This document shows, piece after piece, positions 12,563 to 26,285 of a stretch of 64,000 bases of DNA. Source of the stretch: Campylorhamphus procurvoides (taxonomy: Eukaryota > Chordata > Aves > Passeriformes > Dendrocolaptidae); NCBI GenBank assembly GCA_013396655.1, contig WBMV01009196.1:424385-488384 (forward strand), given 5' to 3'. The notes under the pieces are model-generated. The model saw nothing but the letters and a program-made list of their open reading frames with translations. It was not told the DNA's origin and did no database searches. Both the position numbers and the translations under genes were made by a program. The first letter of the stretch is position 1. Each line of letters opens with the position of its first letter.

Positions 12563-15531
12563 TAAAAATAATCCACATTTCCTGTGATGCGAAAAACAGA
12601 AGTTCTGACATTTTCTTGAAGTTTACTGAATAAATAAAACCTCATACAAAGAATCAAGAAACATATATGACACTGACCAAAACTGATATTTTCCCAAGAC
12701 TTGCTTCTCACCTAAATGAGCCCTCAGAACGCATGTATTTGCATTGCATATGCTACCTTATAAGTTGTTGACCTTTTTCAAGAAAATGATAGCACATTCT
12801 TGAAAATAGAATCAGCGTGTTAACCAAGCTATCAGAAATAAGGTTTTGATCCAGCTCCCTAGTGGGATCAATTTCTCTTGCTTGTTTATGTTAATATGCA
12901 AAATAATTCATTCAGTTTTGTTTAATGAATTAATTGCAAAACATTTCTTAACCTAAGTATTTACAAGCAAAATAGTTAAGCTACAACATAGATTACAGAT
13001 AATTGCTTTTTTATAATTAGAAATATTTAGCATTAACTACTGACTTCCTCTCATGGTGAATTTGTGAGAAGAGACAACCTTTGTGATGCGAAGAACAATA
13101 TTCTACCCCCAGCTGCACATGAAAAGTCAAGTTGCTATCCAAATTATCTATAAGGGTGTTCAGATTATCCCTACATGTCCTTCTTATAGCACTGCTGGAA
13201 GAATGAATGTGTAGTTGGGAGGACAAGGCTCCCTACTTTTCTGATTGTTTTTTCATTCTGTCTAATAAATACTATTGTCTGAATCACAGACTGGAAAACA
13301 GTAAACCCTGTCAAGAAGTGAGTAGAGATTAATTCTTGACTTTGGAAATGAATTTGGGGTTCTGAAATATTGGCACAATGCAAACAATAAGCATGTAATA
13401 AAAATGTGCGACCTACACAATGAAATACCATTGCTTAGAGTATCTTAAAATAGATTGTAGTGTCTTAAAATATACTGAAGTATTTAGTGCATCCAAGATT
13501 GTGGGTTCTACTAAATCACGTCTGCATTGAAGTTCTCACTTTGAAAACCTCTTCAAACTTGATTTGCTCAGCTGACATATTTGGTGTTTCTTCATTGCCC
13601 TGGTGCTCATATTTAATATACTTCCCTAACTCTGCCTGTGTGGCACCTGACAGCAACAGTTACTGCTTGACAGCTACAACCTCTCATCGACTTTAGAGAG
13701 AAGATCTTTGGATTTATCCTTCCCTCTCAGAAGACATCTTTTTATAAACTCTCCTTCTTCTCCTTGTTTCTCCCAGCTCCAAATAACCCCAGAGGCTATG
13801 GGGACCTGTGATGTTTAGTCCCTGACATATTGAAGAGTGAGATTTTTCTAACTGGAGCACTCCCAGCTGGTACTTAGCTGCCATTCAAAGATGGAAATCT
13901 TAACCAGTGATATCCACAGGTTCTCCTAAAGGTCCAATTGCAGTGCTTCTACATGCAGACAGCCTTAGGGAGCTGCTCAGAGGACTGTTCCTCATCCACA
14001 CATTGAGGACCTTTCTGTATTAGGGCTTCAGGTCAGTTCTTAGAAGACCAAATCGAGCTGGGAAATAAATACAGGGAAAGGCTGGACAAATATCAGTCCT
14101 CAAAGGTAAACCCTAATCCAAGTCATTGTATAGTCTTCAGTAAACACACTGGTTGTTACAAAGACACTGACTGGAAAAGGATGGGAAGCCATAATTATTC
14201 TATTGTTTGATGTGAGGGGATGCTCATATGTTAGAGTATATGTAGTTTTAATGGTATGTAAATTAATCCATAACTTGAGGTAACATACTTTCATTACTAC
14301 TTTCTGAGGCTTCCTATAGAGACAAACATTTACCTAGGGTTTTAGAAGTCAGTGACTGAATTATGGTAACTGCTCTTCAGATTTGCTGTCCTTAATATGT
14401 TTGCCATTTCAGTAGTGGTTCATCAAAATAAAATTAAAATCCAAAACCATTCTGTGTTGTCTCACACAGTAGTAATACCACATCACTTCACTCATCCTAT
14501 TCTTTCTGAAATAAACATGCTTATACCATTACAAAAGGATCAAAGTGTTCTGTGGGAACAAACAAAATCAATCAGCTGAAGCAGATAATTCTTGGTCTGC
14601 ACTCAGAGAAGGGTGCAGAGCATTAAGTAATTTTGCAAAGGAAAGATGAAGATGGTAACAAATCATCACCAATGGGAAGAGACAAGGTCATAATAAATGA
14701 GAAACACTGCTGCTACTGCAGCACTGCTATAATTTAATAAGTGAAACAAAACTGTTTAATTTTCCTACAGCAAGAGGACAGAACATTTAACATGAGGAGG
14801 TGCCCATCTTTGCTAGACATGACCAGACTCTTGTGAAAAAGAAAGATTGCAGGATGTTGCTCAAGAGGAGCACCTGGAAGACCAGCTGCTGTACTGATAG
14901 GGAATGGGATGAGAGGAATGTGCTATAGGAAGTTGGCTGGAGGAGCTTACCCTCAGTATAGAGGACTGAAGTCCTGAACAAGGTATGGCATGCAGTGAAA
15001 GTAAACAGGGAAAAAAAGTGGTGCTAAGAAGCAATTAGGTTCTCCACTAGTGTTAAAACGTTGAGATTTTCTAATGTGAGTTCATTTCCTTTGAAATATT
15101 TATTTGTACTCTTATTAGATATCTATATGGCTATAGTGTATTTCTATACACTGCTTTGATCCTCTGTTTTCCCTGCTTTAAGACTCATAGATATGTCTTG
15201 GTTCATAGTAGTATGCTTGGGAAGAGATAATAGAAAGTATGAAACAAATAACTATCTCCTGTGTAGCCCTGGTTGCAATAGTATCTGAACAGGTCACTAT
15301 CTTAAATATATTCCTCAAAGACCTTATCAAGGACTTCATTGTGAATTTTCAAGGCCCTTGCCAGAGCAGTAGGCTACACAGGCAATAGTCCACACAATCA
15401 AGAAACAGAGTAGATAAGACTGTGCAAAAGTCTGTGATACAAGCCAAATAAACACACTTTGCAGATTGTAGATGGGCACTGGTTCATGTAGAAATTCTCC
15501 TCTGACCTTGGAGAGGTGGGGCTATCTATAG
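12563..15531. other. Unique AT-rich non-coding sequence
   Basis: Nothing recognised. Several open frames of 60-86 codons on both strands overlap one another and have no gene-like context. Confidence 0.55.
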
Positions 15532-15770
15532 CATTCAGTCAAGTTGCAGAACAGGGTACTAAGGAAAATAAATTATGGACAAGCACTGGTTGCAAACTGA
15601 AAACCAGATCATCTGAAAAGCATCTGGTTTCAGCCAGCAAAATCTCATCCATCAACCAGCAGAGGTTCTGTTTAAACCTCACTTTAAAGGAAAATTCCAA
15701 AGAGTTAGCAGCTAGCAAAAAACCACGACCTCTTAGAAATATCATCTGCATGAGAAAGAAGGTTAAATAA
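15532..15770 (+). CDS. Weak terminal-exon candidate (unidentified)
   Basis: After CTATCTATAG at 15522-15531, a frame stays open to TAA at 15768-15770, and an AATAAA follows at 15827-15832. The peptide is basic and serine-rich (for example SSEKHLVSASKISS, ending CMRKKVK). Against it: the acceptor has a poor pyrimidine tract, the opposite strand is also open over 15539-15751, and I recognise no family. Probably a chance open frame. Confidence 0.12.
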
Positions 15771-17219
15771 CATCCACAAATTTACTGAGTAAAGAATGCA
15801 GATCACTGAAGAGAATTTTGGATGACAATAAATGATTGGCCATTGCTAGAAAAACAATCTGGTAACCAGCCATGTTCTGTTGATATAGTACATATGCCAA
15901 GGTGTGATCTGAGCTCTAAAGACATCCATGTCCTCTCTCTAGACACAGACTGTATAGGAAGAAGAATTCTGACAAAAACAGGGATTTGTGGATGAGTACA
16001 TACAGTAGCAATGACAACAGCTAATTCAAACAGGGAAAGAGAAAGGTGGTATCTAGGTTTAAGTTCAAAAATACCAAATTTTTGCATCTGACATACATAC
16101 ATAAAGTAGAACTAAACAAACTCTTTCAGTTTGGGTTTGAGTTTTTTGAACTGCTCTAGAATTTGCTTGTCAAATTTGCATCTGTGTAAATAGATCATAT
16201 TTGCATGAATAAGAAGGTCTTGCCCCACTTCTCCCTAACTGCAGGCTCATGCATGTATTCAGTGCCTGTTGTCAGTGCTCATGCAAGGGGGAACAGTCAG
16301 ACCTGAGCCAAGAGGGAGGTGAGCTGGGAGATGAGGGTGGCCCTAGGGCAGACTTTGTCCTCTCCACCCAAGCAAGGCCAGAGAAATGATAGGCACAGCC
16401 TCTCCCAGGGATCTCATAAAGTGACAGATGAGCCTGGTCCCAGACAGGAAGAATTAAAGGAGATCAGCCTGAAACAGGACTGAAGACAAGGGTACCTACA
16501 AGGGTACCAAACCAACCCAACAGAACAGCTAGTGAGTCAGGCCAACAAAGACGGGTCCAAGCACAAGTACCTCTGAAACATGGCTTGGGCATGGTGAAAG
16601 TGCTCTGCCTGAATTAAAACAGACCCATGTGCAGAAATCCATGGAGATGTCCCAGCTGATGCCAGAACCTGCCACTGTGTTTAGAGTGACAGTCTGTGAG
16701 TTTTATTCATCCAGCATATTCCCATATTATTAATTGTGTGGTAAGAGGCAAAGAAATTTCTCCTGCACACATAAAAGTGTTTGGAGTAAGTGGACCTGTT
16801 TGATTCATGTCACCTGGACCCCCATCAGGGCATCATTTGCCCATTGTGCTGGAGTTCCATTTAGACTCAAACCCAGGCACCTGCTGAGTTTTCAGTACTC
16901 TGGTCTTGCTTGGGCCCTGTGCCCCAGTTGGAGTAGTCACTGTCTCTTCCCTTCTGCCACTGTCTCTTGCCTGCTCTTGCTGGTCACAGACACAAAATTG
17001 TAGTGTTCTGCAGCATGATATGTCCAACTGGGAGTGCTCCAAGGGTCTCATTGCTAGGAAATGTATGACTAGAGCTCACTCATATACCAAGATATATGCT
17101 AACGAGGGTGCTGGATGTTAGAGAGTCTCATTTTGGAATAAAAATATATAATTTACTTCTACAATAATTAGCCCAGAAAAAGCAGAGATTGTGGTATTCA
17201 TAGGTTCCAGAAAAAGTTC
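15771..17219. other. Non-coding sequence, GC-richer at 16.25-17.05 kb
   Basis: The stretch from about 16250 to 17050 is visibly richer in G and C than its surroundings and holds overlapping open frames on both strands (16734-17003 plus, 16833-17051 minus). This is expected of GC-richer sequence with fewer stops. An old repeat is possible, but I cannot name one. Confidence 0.4.
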
Positions 17220-17247
17220 AAAATAAAAAAAAAAATAAATAAAAAAT
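17220..17247. repeat. A-rich (AAAT)n low-complexity tract
   Basis: A run of A interrupted by single T residues, about 28 bases. Confidence 0.85.
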
Positions 17248-20200
17248 GGAGTGGCTACAAATTTAACTATGCCCCAAGGTTTAAATATTTTTCTGGTCCT
17301 CAGTTTAGTCAATGAACTAATTATGGAGTTCACTGAATATTTTTGAGCTTTTCAGGCAGGGACTTATGTAATGATAAAATCTTTCACCAGTTCATAGATT
17401 TTTATAAAAAGGAATAGTTAAGGACTGAAAAAGATCAATTAACTTTGTTAAACATTTATATTTGGAGATACTGACTATGTATAAGATGTGTAAATTGCAT
17501 GTACAAGGTATTACTTTCATATGGAGCTCAACTATGCTACCCATATAACATATTCAGTATCTCTAGCTATGATCTCACTTTCTGAAGTGTTCAAATAGTT
17601 TCATTAATAATCTTCAGCTGACCATAACATTTTTACATTTCAAGAATGATGAATTTTAGCAGATAATTTCCTTTGCCTTATGTGAAGCTATTTGTTTTCT
17701 TAAACTCATCATGGATACTTAGCTTCATAAAATTCAGAGAAAGGATTATTTTGTCTGGGATTCATGTAGAGAATGTCTTGGTGAGGCACGTTTATATTTA
17801 GGTGTAACATTGATCTTTAGCATGCATTTTTATCTTAGAAACAATTTTTACATGGGAATAAATTTGTTGTTTAGTGTTTACTTTTCTGTAAGTTACTCAA
17901 AATAATTATTAAAGGAAAGAAGATTGTTAGAACTGCAATTCATCTCCAACTTAGTCTTATAATCTCTATGGAAAATATTAAACTGTTACCATTATAAAAT
18001 CAAACTTGTGATGGTAAAAAATGCAAAATTACTTCCATTTCATTTTCCCAAGGTTTAGCTGAATGAACTATTTGCATACTGCTTCTTAAGTGTGACAGAG
18101 CTGTTTTCTCTATACCTATAGAACTACAGTATTTCAGAATATACTATTAGAAAACTGTTGATTAGACAGGTACAGCCATGATTCTGTTTTAGAACTACAT
18201 TTGCACAGACACTGTTTTCATCATTCTTGGCAAAAAGAATAAAGAATAAATTCAACATGTTTTCATTAAAGTTATTACAATTTTTGTTTTATTTTTTCCC
18301 TACACACCTTTTATGAGCATCAATTGTTCATGCCTATCAATTCTGAATATCTAGCAACTGTGCTAAAGAGATAATTAAGGTTTAGCTTTATATAGTTAGG
18401 GAGATGAATGTGCACATCCCTATCTGTTGAAGCAGAATGAAGCTTTCTAGAAGATGCCATTGTCAGTAAAAACAAAATGTTTGCACACATGACAGTGCTC
18501 AGGAAGTGGTTCCCTAACTTCTGTACATTCCTGCATTTTGAAATCACACAGTAGTTTCATTCTTTGTAGTCTATTAAAAAAAAATTAATTCTTCCTTTAA
18601 TAGGGGAAGACACAATTACTACAGTGTAAGCATAATGCTTTTAAATGTCTAGTATGGAAATACGAAATGAGATCAGAATAGTACAGGTTTCCTCTATCAA
18701 TCAGTTTTCCCTCTGATGAAAATGCTTCTGCCAAATGTTCTCTTCCCACTAATAACTAAAAATACTCTGAATGAAGGGATCAAAAAGTACTTAGCAAAAT
18801 AGTTAAAAAAACATTCATTTTTTAATGACTCGTGTAATTGAATCTGAAGGAATCTTTCTGAAAAATTTGAGGTCTAAAGGTAGAGCTATCAGAACTAAAT
18901 TCTGTTCTTGGGCTGCCACAAACTCCTATGCAACACCCTATAAGTTAATGTAGATAAACTGTCAGAGATGGCAGTTTAATTAATGGCCATACTATTTCCC
19001 TTTTCAAACCCCAAAGATGGATTTATAAAACCAAGTGCTGTTGTCCAGATGTCCTTTTTAGAGCAGTTCCCCCTCTCCCCCACAGATGCGTGTCTGAAAT
19101 TATTCCCCTGAATTTCAGCCTAAAGCTGTTTTGTTTTTTTTCCTTCTTTCCATTTCCAATTTAAGATGATTTCCACAGATGTAAGGGTATGTATTGCAGG
19201 TATACTGTGGTATGTTAGAACATAATGTAGTACAGTAGGAGAACTTTTGTGGAGTGAAGGACATGATGCTGAGTCATTGACATGTGATCTGTGTCTGTTT
19301 GGGGAATTTTACTCGGGTTGGTGTTAGTCCCACTGCCAGGAATGTACGTTAGCAAGTTTGCCATTAACAGGTATAGTGTGTTAGGTGTGTTCCTGGAATA
19401 GTCTTTTGTTTTAGCTTAAGAGATCCTTTTGGATGCTTTGAGGCTGCTCTGATATGAACTGATGCTCAGTTAATTCTGGATAACTGGGAGATTTGCTTCA
19501 AATGAGCACTAATGATCTGAGCTACAATACTAGTGTGGATGTTCCCATACCTGTAAAAGGTAGATTAGATTTATTCCACTGTTACATCCACAGCATCAGA
19601 TATTGTTTCCTAGCTGGTCACAAGGTAGTGAAATTTCTGCTCTAGTGAAGCATTACTTGCAGGTGCAGGTAGATTAGGTATCAGTGCCTTTACAAGACTC
19701 AGTTTTCTGAACAATTACCTTTAATTTAATACTGTTCTCTTTCTGCACCTGCACAATGGCAGCCAAATTCTTACAAATAATAAGAAAAAAATCATCATAC
19801 TAATGAAAGAATATACTAATGGTTTCTCTAGTGTGGGAGACTAAGATAACGAAGGGGAGGTGAAACTCTCACCTTTGTGAAAGCAGTTCTAAAGTGCTAC
19901 TCTTCCAATATCATGCAAATACTTCCTTATTAATTTTCCTAGCTTTATTTTCTTGTTTTCTGAATTTTAGAAATGAACATTTGTTCGTTTATGTTCAGTC
20001 ATTTCTTTTTGCCATCATTTCCATGGTACATTATTATAATATCCTAATTGTATTATACTATACTGTACTGTACTGTGCTGGACTATTTAATGTAATTTCA
20101 TCAATTTCATTAAAGTGCCTGATGTACCAAAAACATACCCAAATAATCATAGGAACACATATACATATATCCAATAAAACAAAAGTGATTCGTCCAGACT

Positions 20201-23200
20201 GTAGGAGGACTGATTTCACAGCATCAGTTGCCTGTGTTGTCATATGTTAGAAGTTCTAATTTACTTGGTATTTTTGAAGGCTTGCTCTTTTTCATTAGCC
20301 TTTCTATAATATAGAAACACCATTATTATCTGAAGAGGGAACTGTTGCAGTGAAAATTCGTTTGCATAGCATTCCCAGTTGTCTATCTGACAGCAGTTTT
20401 AGTGGAGTGAGTACTTGATGGGGAGCTCCTTGTTTGATAGGCACCAGCTTACATGATGGAACAACGCAACAAGGAAGAGGGGAAGGAAGTCATACTTTTC
20501 CAAATGAAAGAAAATGCAACTCTGCCATTTGGATACTTAATCTGCAACTATTCCTGTGTGAAGAGGTAAGATGATTCCACAGCTGTGAAGATGTATCCTC
20601 TCAGTTTTAGCTTCGGTGACTGATTGCTTCCTCTGACAGCTCTAACTACAGCTTTGGAAAGGCTGAAAGGTGGGAAGCTGGTTTGCATCTAACCCCCTGA
20701 CTTCTAGGAAAGGATCCAAGGAATACCCTGTTAAGAAATAGAGTTTTTTCTAAACCACAGCAATAAGAACCAGATATCTTGTTGTAGTTTCCTTGCTGTG
20801 ATGGGAGATAGTGAAGTATGGTCTGTTCATAGCAGACTATAGCTTAGGTGGTATTAGTCGTCTCAATTTAAGTGACTGGATAGAAGTACTCTGAGACCTA
20901 GTTTGTGAACGAACAAAGTCAAACCATAAACTATAACACAGAAATGCTATGAAAAGAAAATTTTCAACAACTTGTAAAATATTTTAATGTAATTTTGACA
21001 TGATTAATTGGGAAGAAAATTAATGATTCTCATTGTGTTGATAGTTTTGTGTAATTTCTTTAACAAAAACAAATATACAATAAGAAATTTGTATTACTCT
21101 TAATCTCTTATGCGGGCCAATAAAATCACTAAGTACTCACGTTTTCAGGTTTTGTATAAGGGTTTGCTCTTTATCTTTTTGAGATTTCTTAAAAAAAAAA
21201 TCTATTCTTTCCCTTGAAGAGACAACATGAACTGTGTGAGCAAACAAACTGGTTAAGTTAGTAACTGGAAGGAATGAAACATAGCTTTCACCTAGGGAGA
21301 TGGGTTTCCAACAATCATCTTAATGAGGTGATTTCCCTTTGAAGTCAGCCTGAACCATGAGTGGTTGTTTTACCCAAGCTCCAACACCAAGAGCATCTGC
21401 CAATATCCTTGTCCATTAAGACTCAGTCTAACTGCCATGTTCTGTGTTTTCAATTAAATACGTGTTTTACAAACATACAACCGTAATACTTCTCAGACTG
21501 AAGAAGACACTTTCAGTTGTTTTGGCAATATAGGCATTTCCCTCTTTATTTGAGCATATGTCAGGGGTTCAGATGTGTCCTTAGTAAAAATTTGGATTGT
21601 GGAACTAGTAAAGAATGAGTAGAAAAGTAGCACACCAGAGGAAATGGGAGTCCTCACTATGATTTATGTTCTCTTACAAATGTAAACCCCTCCTCTTTTT
21701 AAACTGTCCCATTGTCTGAAAAATAATAATGATTCATTTGAAGATATTTTTTTCCTCTTCTGCCATGTCCATATCTATTACCTACCTGATTTCTTTGTCT
21801 TGTGTACATAAATTTCACATCCTTGGTTAAATGACTAAATATAATGTGACTGTTATAAAATCTGCAACACCAAGCCATTTATTACTCTGATGTCTAATGA
21901 GGTATACCTGAGGGAAACATTTTTTTGTATGAGAAATGCAGGATTTTTTTTTTATTTTGTAATTTTAATTTTCAACCATGAAGTATCTTAACAAAACATA
22001 TGAAAATGAATCAGTACAGATAAGAATAGTCTGGTATTTTGACTTAACTTTTGATTGAAGGCATAAACAGAAACAAAATATTGGAAATTTTGGCAAGATA
22101 AAAATGTTCATATTGGACTAAATACCTTTAAGCAAGATAGCCTTGCAACTTTCATCCTTCTCCTCCCCCTTTCATTCATACTTACTCTACAAATTCGAAA
22201 AAGGAGTTCTGGACCCTGCAAACATTAAGGCCTAACATGTGCATGAGTCAGTGTCAATATGAATTTAGCTGAACCATGTAATCAGGAAGTTAAATATATA
22301 TATGTGTGTGCTGGAGTGGGACCTTGTAGGAAGTCTTACAGGGACAGAAATACAAGCCATTTTTCTTTTCAAAAAAATCACCAAAATGGCTTAGATGAGA
22401 CTTAAACTTAGAAGTGATTAGGACACTTTTGAAAGTACTTTTCAGTATTTTTGAAAATGTGCTCTTTCAAAATGCCAATCACAGCTTCTGAGCATTTAAT
22501 TTCCTTGGCAGTTTCAGTGCCCCTGCTGCTAGTGGGACTGCCTGGTGTGAGGCTATGACTGAACTTCTCACTGCTTCTTTGACAGGCTTCAGGCAAAAGA
22601 AATGTGCCATCAGTTCTCTGCAGACTATGCCACACAGCAACAGTTGACCCAGGTGGGAATAAGAAAAATTGAATGGAAGTATTTTAGAACTTTGTTATTA
22701 AAGATAAAAAATAAAGTGTGCTTCAAAGCATTGCTTGAGGGCTTTTTATTAAAAAATATTTCATAAGGAAAAAAACCTCAAATGGCTACACCATCTGAAA
22801 AAACCCTCATAAATATTTCTCATTTTTATTTTGTAGAATAGTTTCAAAATTTATTTTGACTTTTTTAACATGAAAAATATTACACTTCCTTATTTCTTGT
22901 TTGTTTTTATTATTTATTTTGGGGGGTTTGTTTTGTTTACAAGTTGTTACACTAAATTATTTGTAATAAAGGTGAACAGTCCTTTTAAAAAATCACTCAG
23001 AAACTTGACTTATGCTGGACTTCAGTTCAAAGTCATTACACATAACTAAGATTTTCAAATGTACCTAAGGAAGATGGATGACAAAATACCTTTAAAACAT
23101 ATCTTTAGTATTCTGGAGAGTTCCTATGAATTTTTGCTGTCAGATTATGTGTCATCAGGCAACATGATGTCTAGACATAACTTAAAATCCTATGATTACA

Positions 23201-25214
23201 GATACTTATATATAGCACCAGTGTCAAGTCAAAAAAATTAAAATATATTGACCCTTCTTGTAGGAGCTTGGATTGCCAAGTCTGCTTACTGTAAGACCAC
23301 AGATGTGAATTATAATTTTATTTTTTTTTCCCCACAAGCCTTCACCTTTTTTCTTTGAACACACAGAAAAGCAAATGAAATCAGATTAAATTTCCTATTA
23401 GTTAAAAGAGGTGCTGGGAAGCCATCTGACAACATTTTTTCATAGAAGAAATTAGAAATATAGTTTCCCTTTCTTTTGGTGCATTTTGATATTTGTATCA
23501 CTGTCTCAGCTAAATTTGTTGGAGAATCTCTAAAACCAGTAAGTATGCTTTTTTTTCCTTATTATTCTTTTTGGTTTAGAATTTTCTTATTATACTCTTT
23601 AGAACTAGCACAGAACTATCTGCCATATACATGGTATCACATGTAAATTTAATCATTCATCAATCAGCACATCAGCCTGATGCTGTATTGACAATAACAA
23701 ACCATACCTTGCAAATGTCTGCCAGGCTCCTAGGAGACTATCTCTCAGTGACAGAAATTTAGAGTTCCAGGGCTAACGTATTTCAGTTCTTTTAGTATCT
23801 CATACCCTGGTCTCTTGGCAGAGTGGATATATTCTGAATATTTCAAGGATGCATATATATATAATCAGATGTTAAAAATCTCGGTAAATATTTTGAGTAC
23901 ATGGGTCGTCTTATGAATATCTGCCTCATCCGGACTTGTTGACTGCCAGCAAGGCGTAAAAAGATGGTAAGATTCCACCAAGGTCTGCTGTCGATATGTT
24001 AAGGTGACTAATAGGCACACTCAGAAGCAGAATTCCTCACTGTTTCAATAAAAGACTCAGGTCCTATATGTGAAGACGTTATTTCTCTGCTCTGTGTCTG
24101 CCATGAAAAACAGGCATAGTTGTTTCTGAATATCCATGTTGAATTAAAAGAATGCTAAGCCATTAGGTGCAATTTAAAAAAAAACAACGAAAGAGATTGT
24201 GCTTAAATTTTCTTTTAAAAAAAATTCACCTGCCAGAAAGATAGAGATGCTAAAACTTTCAGTCAGAAGGGCAAAAGTTTTGCAAAATAAGAAGCAAAGA
24301 GAGATTGTAATGGTAAATGGTTCATAACAAAAGTGTTAAAATCTGGAAAGCTGTGAATAATCCTTACCAACATAAGTCATTCCATTTGTACAATGTGAAG
24401 AATGAAAGCCATCTGATATAATAAACATAATGGTCTGTTCACTTGGTACATTATTACATCGTGGTTTTTATGAGAATTTAGCAAAAAAGCATAGCAGCTG
24501 AAAACAAGTCAGCCTAACATTCATGTCAACAGCAGAGGGTTTTGAAGCAACAACTTCATGATCTATGCAGGGAAAAGTAGCTGCAAGTGAAAAATGTAGA
24601 GGTCAAAGGCAGTCTGACCTTTGGGTCAGAGAAGCTGAAAAAACTTATTCAGAAATGCTCTTTTTTTAAGGAAAAAGAAAAGACAGAGGCATTGAATGCA
24701 GAAAGCTGAAGGCAGCATCTTAAAAGAGTAAATGGGAATAAACAAGTAGCATTATAGAAGATGAGAGTAAAATGCCACGTTCATGTTCAGATGTAGAAGT
24801 CAGTCACCTGAGCTGCAAGAGTCATTTTCAATTCCATATCCACAACCAAATCTTAAGTATGTCACTGTTCTCCCTCTGCACTTTCTGTTCTAAGGCTATC
24901 CTTGTGATCATTTCTTATGTCTTCTGAATTAATCTCTGGGCTACTTGTGTAGGCAATGATGAACCTGATGAGTTTGGCTAAATTAAAATTTGTTTAATTA
25001 AATTTTGTTTTACTTCAGACAATGGCTTTTACTCACATTAGTCTTCTAGTCCAGTCTGAGCTGTAATGCTTCGGAGATCCTACAGCAAGAATTCAATAGT
25101 AAAGTATTTTTTAAATGTGTCTTCTTAATTTTACTCTAGCCATGATAGTTTATGTTAATTTCTCCACCTCTGCCAAACTTGACAGTTCCATTTCTATATA
25201 CCCAGAGATATGAC
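17248..25214. other. Unique AT-rich non-coding sequence
   Basis: A short (ACTGT)n-type run lies at about 20055-20079. The minus-strand frame at 22408-22635 and the plus frame at 19894-20250 were examined and not supported as genes. No named repeat was seen in these 8 kb. Confidence 0.5.
20055..20079. repeat. (ACTGT)n short tandem repeat
   Basis: ACTAT-ACTGT-ACTGT-ACTGT-GCTGG-like series of pentamers, about four imperfect copies. Confidence 0.65.
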
Positions 25215-25445
25215 ATGATATTCAGCCTTGTCCTATCACTGGGTGCCTTGGGAAAGTCTGGCTCCATACTTTTTACTATTCCCACATCAGGTATTTATCA
25301 CATTGAAGATACTCCAGAGCTTTTTCTTCTCCAAGCTGAACAAGCCCAATGCTTTCATCCTCTCCTCATATGGCAGATGCTCCAGGTCCTTGATCAGCCT
25401 CATGGCCCTTTGCTGGACTTGGTTATGAGATCTTTTCTGTCCACA
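25215..25445 (-). mobile_element. CR1 LINE fragment, 3' region
   Basis: The plus strand reads as the complement of the CR1 3' region. Diagnostic stretches are GTCCTATCACTGGGTGCCTT, GTCTGGCTCCAT, CAGGTATTTATCACATTGA, TTCTTCTCCAAGCTGAACAA, CTCCTCATATG-AGATGCTCCAG and TGGCCCTTTGCTGGACT. These follow one another in the order and spacing I know for avian CR1. The fragment lacks its own tail and is 5'-truncated or interrupted near 25445. It is diverged by point changes and small gaps, so it is not recent. Confidence 0.88.
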
Positions 25446-25476
25446 TCACTCTGCACACTATGCTTGCCAGACTTGT

Positions 25477-25492
25477 CATAGAATCATTGAAT
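25477..25492 (-). repeat. CR1-tail-like motif
   Basis: CATAGAATCATTGAAT resembles the complement of the CR1 3' terminal repeat. It may mark the 3' end of a second minus-strand CR1 that continues into the ORF1 remnant to its right, although the sequence in between is not clearly CR1. Confidence 0.35.
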
Positions 25493-25539
25493 ACTCTGGG
25501 CTGAACATACTTAATAGAGGCTCTTCATGTCTTTCTCCC

Positions 25540-26285
25540 ATTGCTCCAAGTTTAGAGGTGTCTTCATCAGTTTGGCCAGCCTGTTGGCAAAGATGCTTTT
25601 CCACCACTTCTCTCTTCAAAGTAGTCTTTATTTCTCAGCAAATATCTCATGGTCATAGAAACCAAAGCACTGCTGTTGACACTAGCTGCACAAACAGTTG
25701 TTGACCTGCCTACTCCTTCTCAAGCCCTTCCTTCCCCTTCCCCATCTGGATCAAGGAGACACCACCTGGACTTCTGTGCTCTTGATTGTCTTCTCCAGAG
25801 CCAAGTAGTCATACTTGATATATTTCTAGTGTTCTCTGGTACTATCATTGGTGTGCGCATACATGAAAAAACCCAGGATTTTACTGCTGCCTGAGGGCTA
25901 GACAAAACTTGGCAGTCTTCCCACAATATCCCAAACCTGTCCTCCTAGCAAGAAGAAAGTCCCCCAACAGAAGGTCAGGTAAGCAACTGAAGCCTCTGTT
26001 CCCTGTTGTCACTTGTTGCTTTCTCTAGTGTGTCAGTCTCAGCTGGCTAGTATGATTCATTGGAAAGATATCCCACTACCTCATCTGGCAATCTGCAAGT
26101 GGTGAAAGAGACATCCTTCCCTGCTGCAAGAAGGCACCAGCTTCCAACCTCCATCATCATGGAAATCTCCACTCCTCAGCCTAATAAGCACAGACTAATT
26201 CCTCCATCTTCAGTACATTTGGGGTCCAAGCCCTTGGAGAAGATGAAATCAAACTCATCCTCTTCATCCATACCATTCTGATTCT
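25540..26285 (-). pseudogene. Decayed CR1 ORF1 with esterase-domain remnant
   Basis: Translated on the minus strand across several frameshifts and stops, this gives fragments in the order expected of CR1 ORF1. First comes a TGNRGFSCLPDLL-like stretch after the position of the esterase GDS block, then a LALRQQ segment, then CAHQ where the family has its GTND block. KYDYLALEKTIKSTEVQVV follows near 25790-25850, then FGFYDHEIF and finally GKSIFANRLAKL near 25570-25700. CR1-like LINEs are known to encode an SGNH/GDSL-type esterase in ORF1. Here the GDS serine block and the conserved D-x-x-H histidine block are not readable, and many stops interrupt it, so it is dead. ORF2 (reverse transcriptase) is not found between this and the 3' fragment to its left. 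Confidence 0.72.

Noticed and set aside
22408..22635. Minus-strand 75-codon open frame resembling an exon
   Set aside because: Composition is plausible, but there is no convincing acceptor (a weak GGCATAG only), no nearby AATAAA on that strand and no family resemblance.
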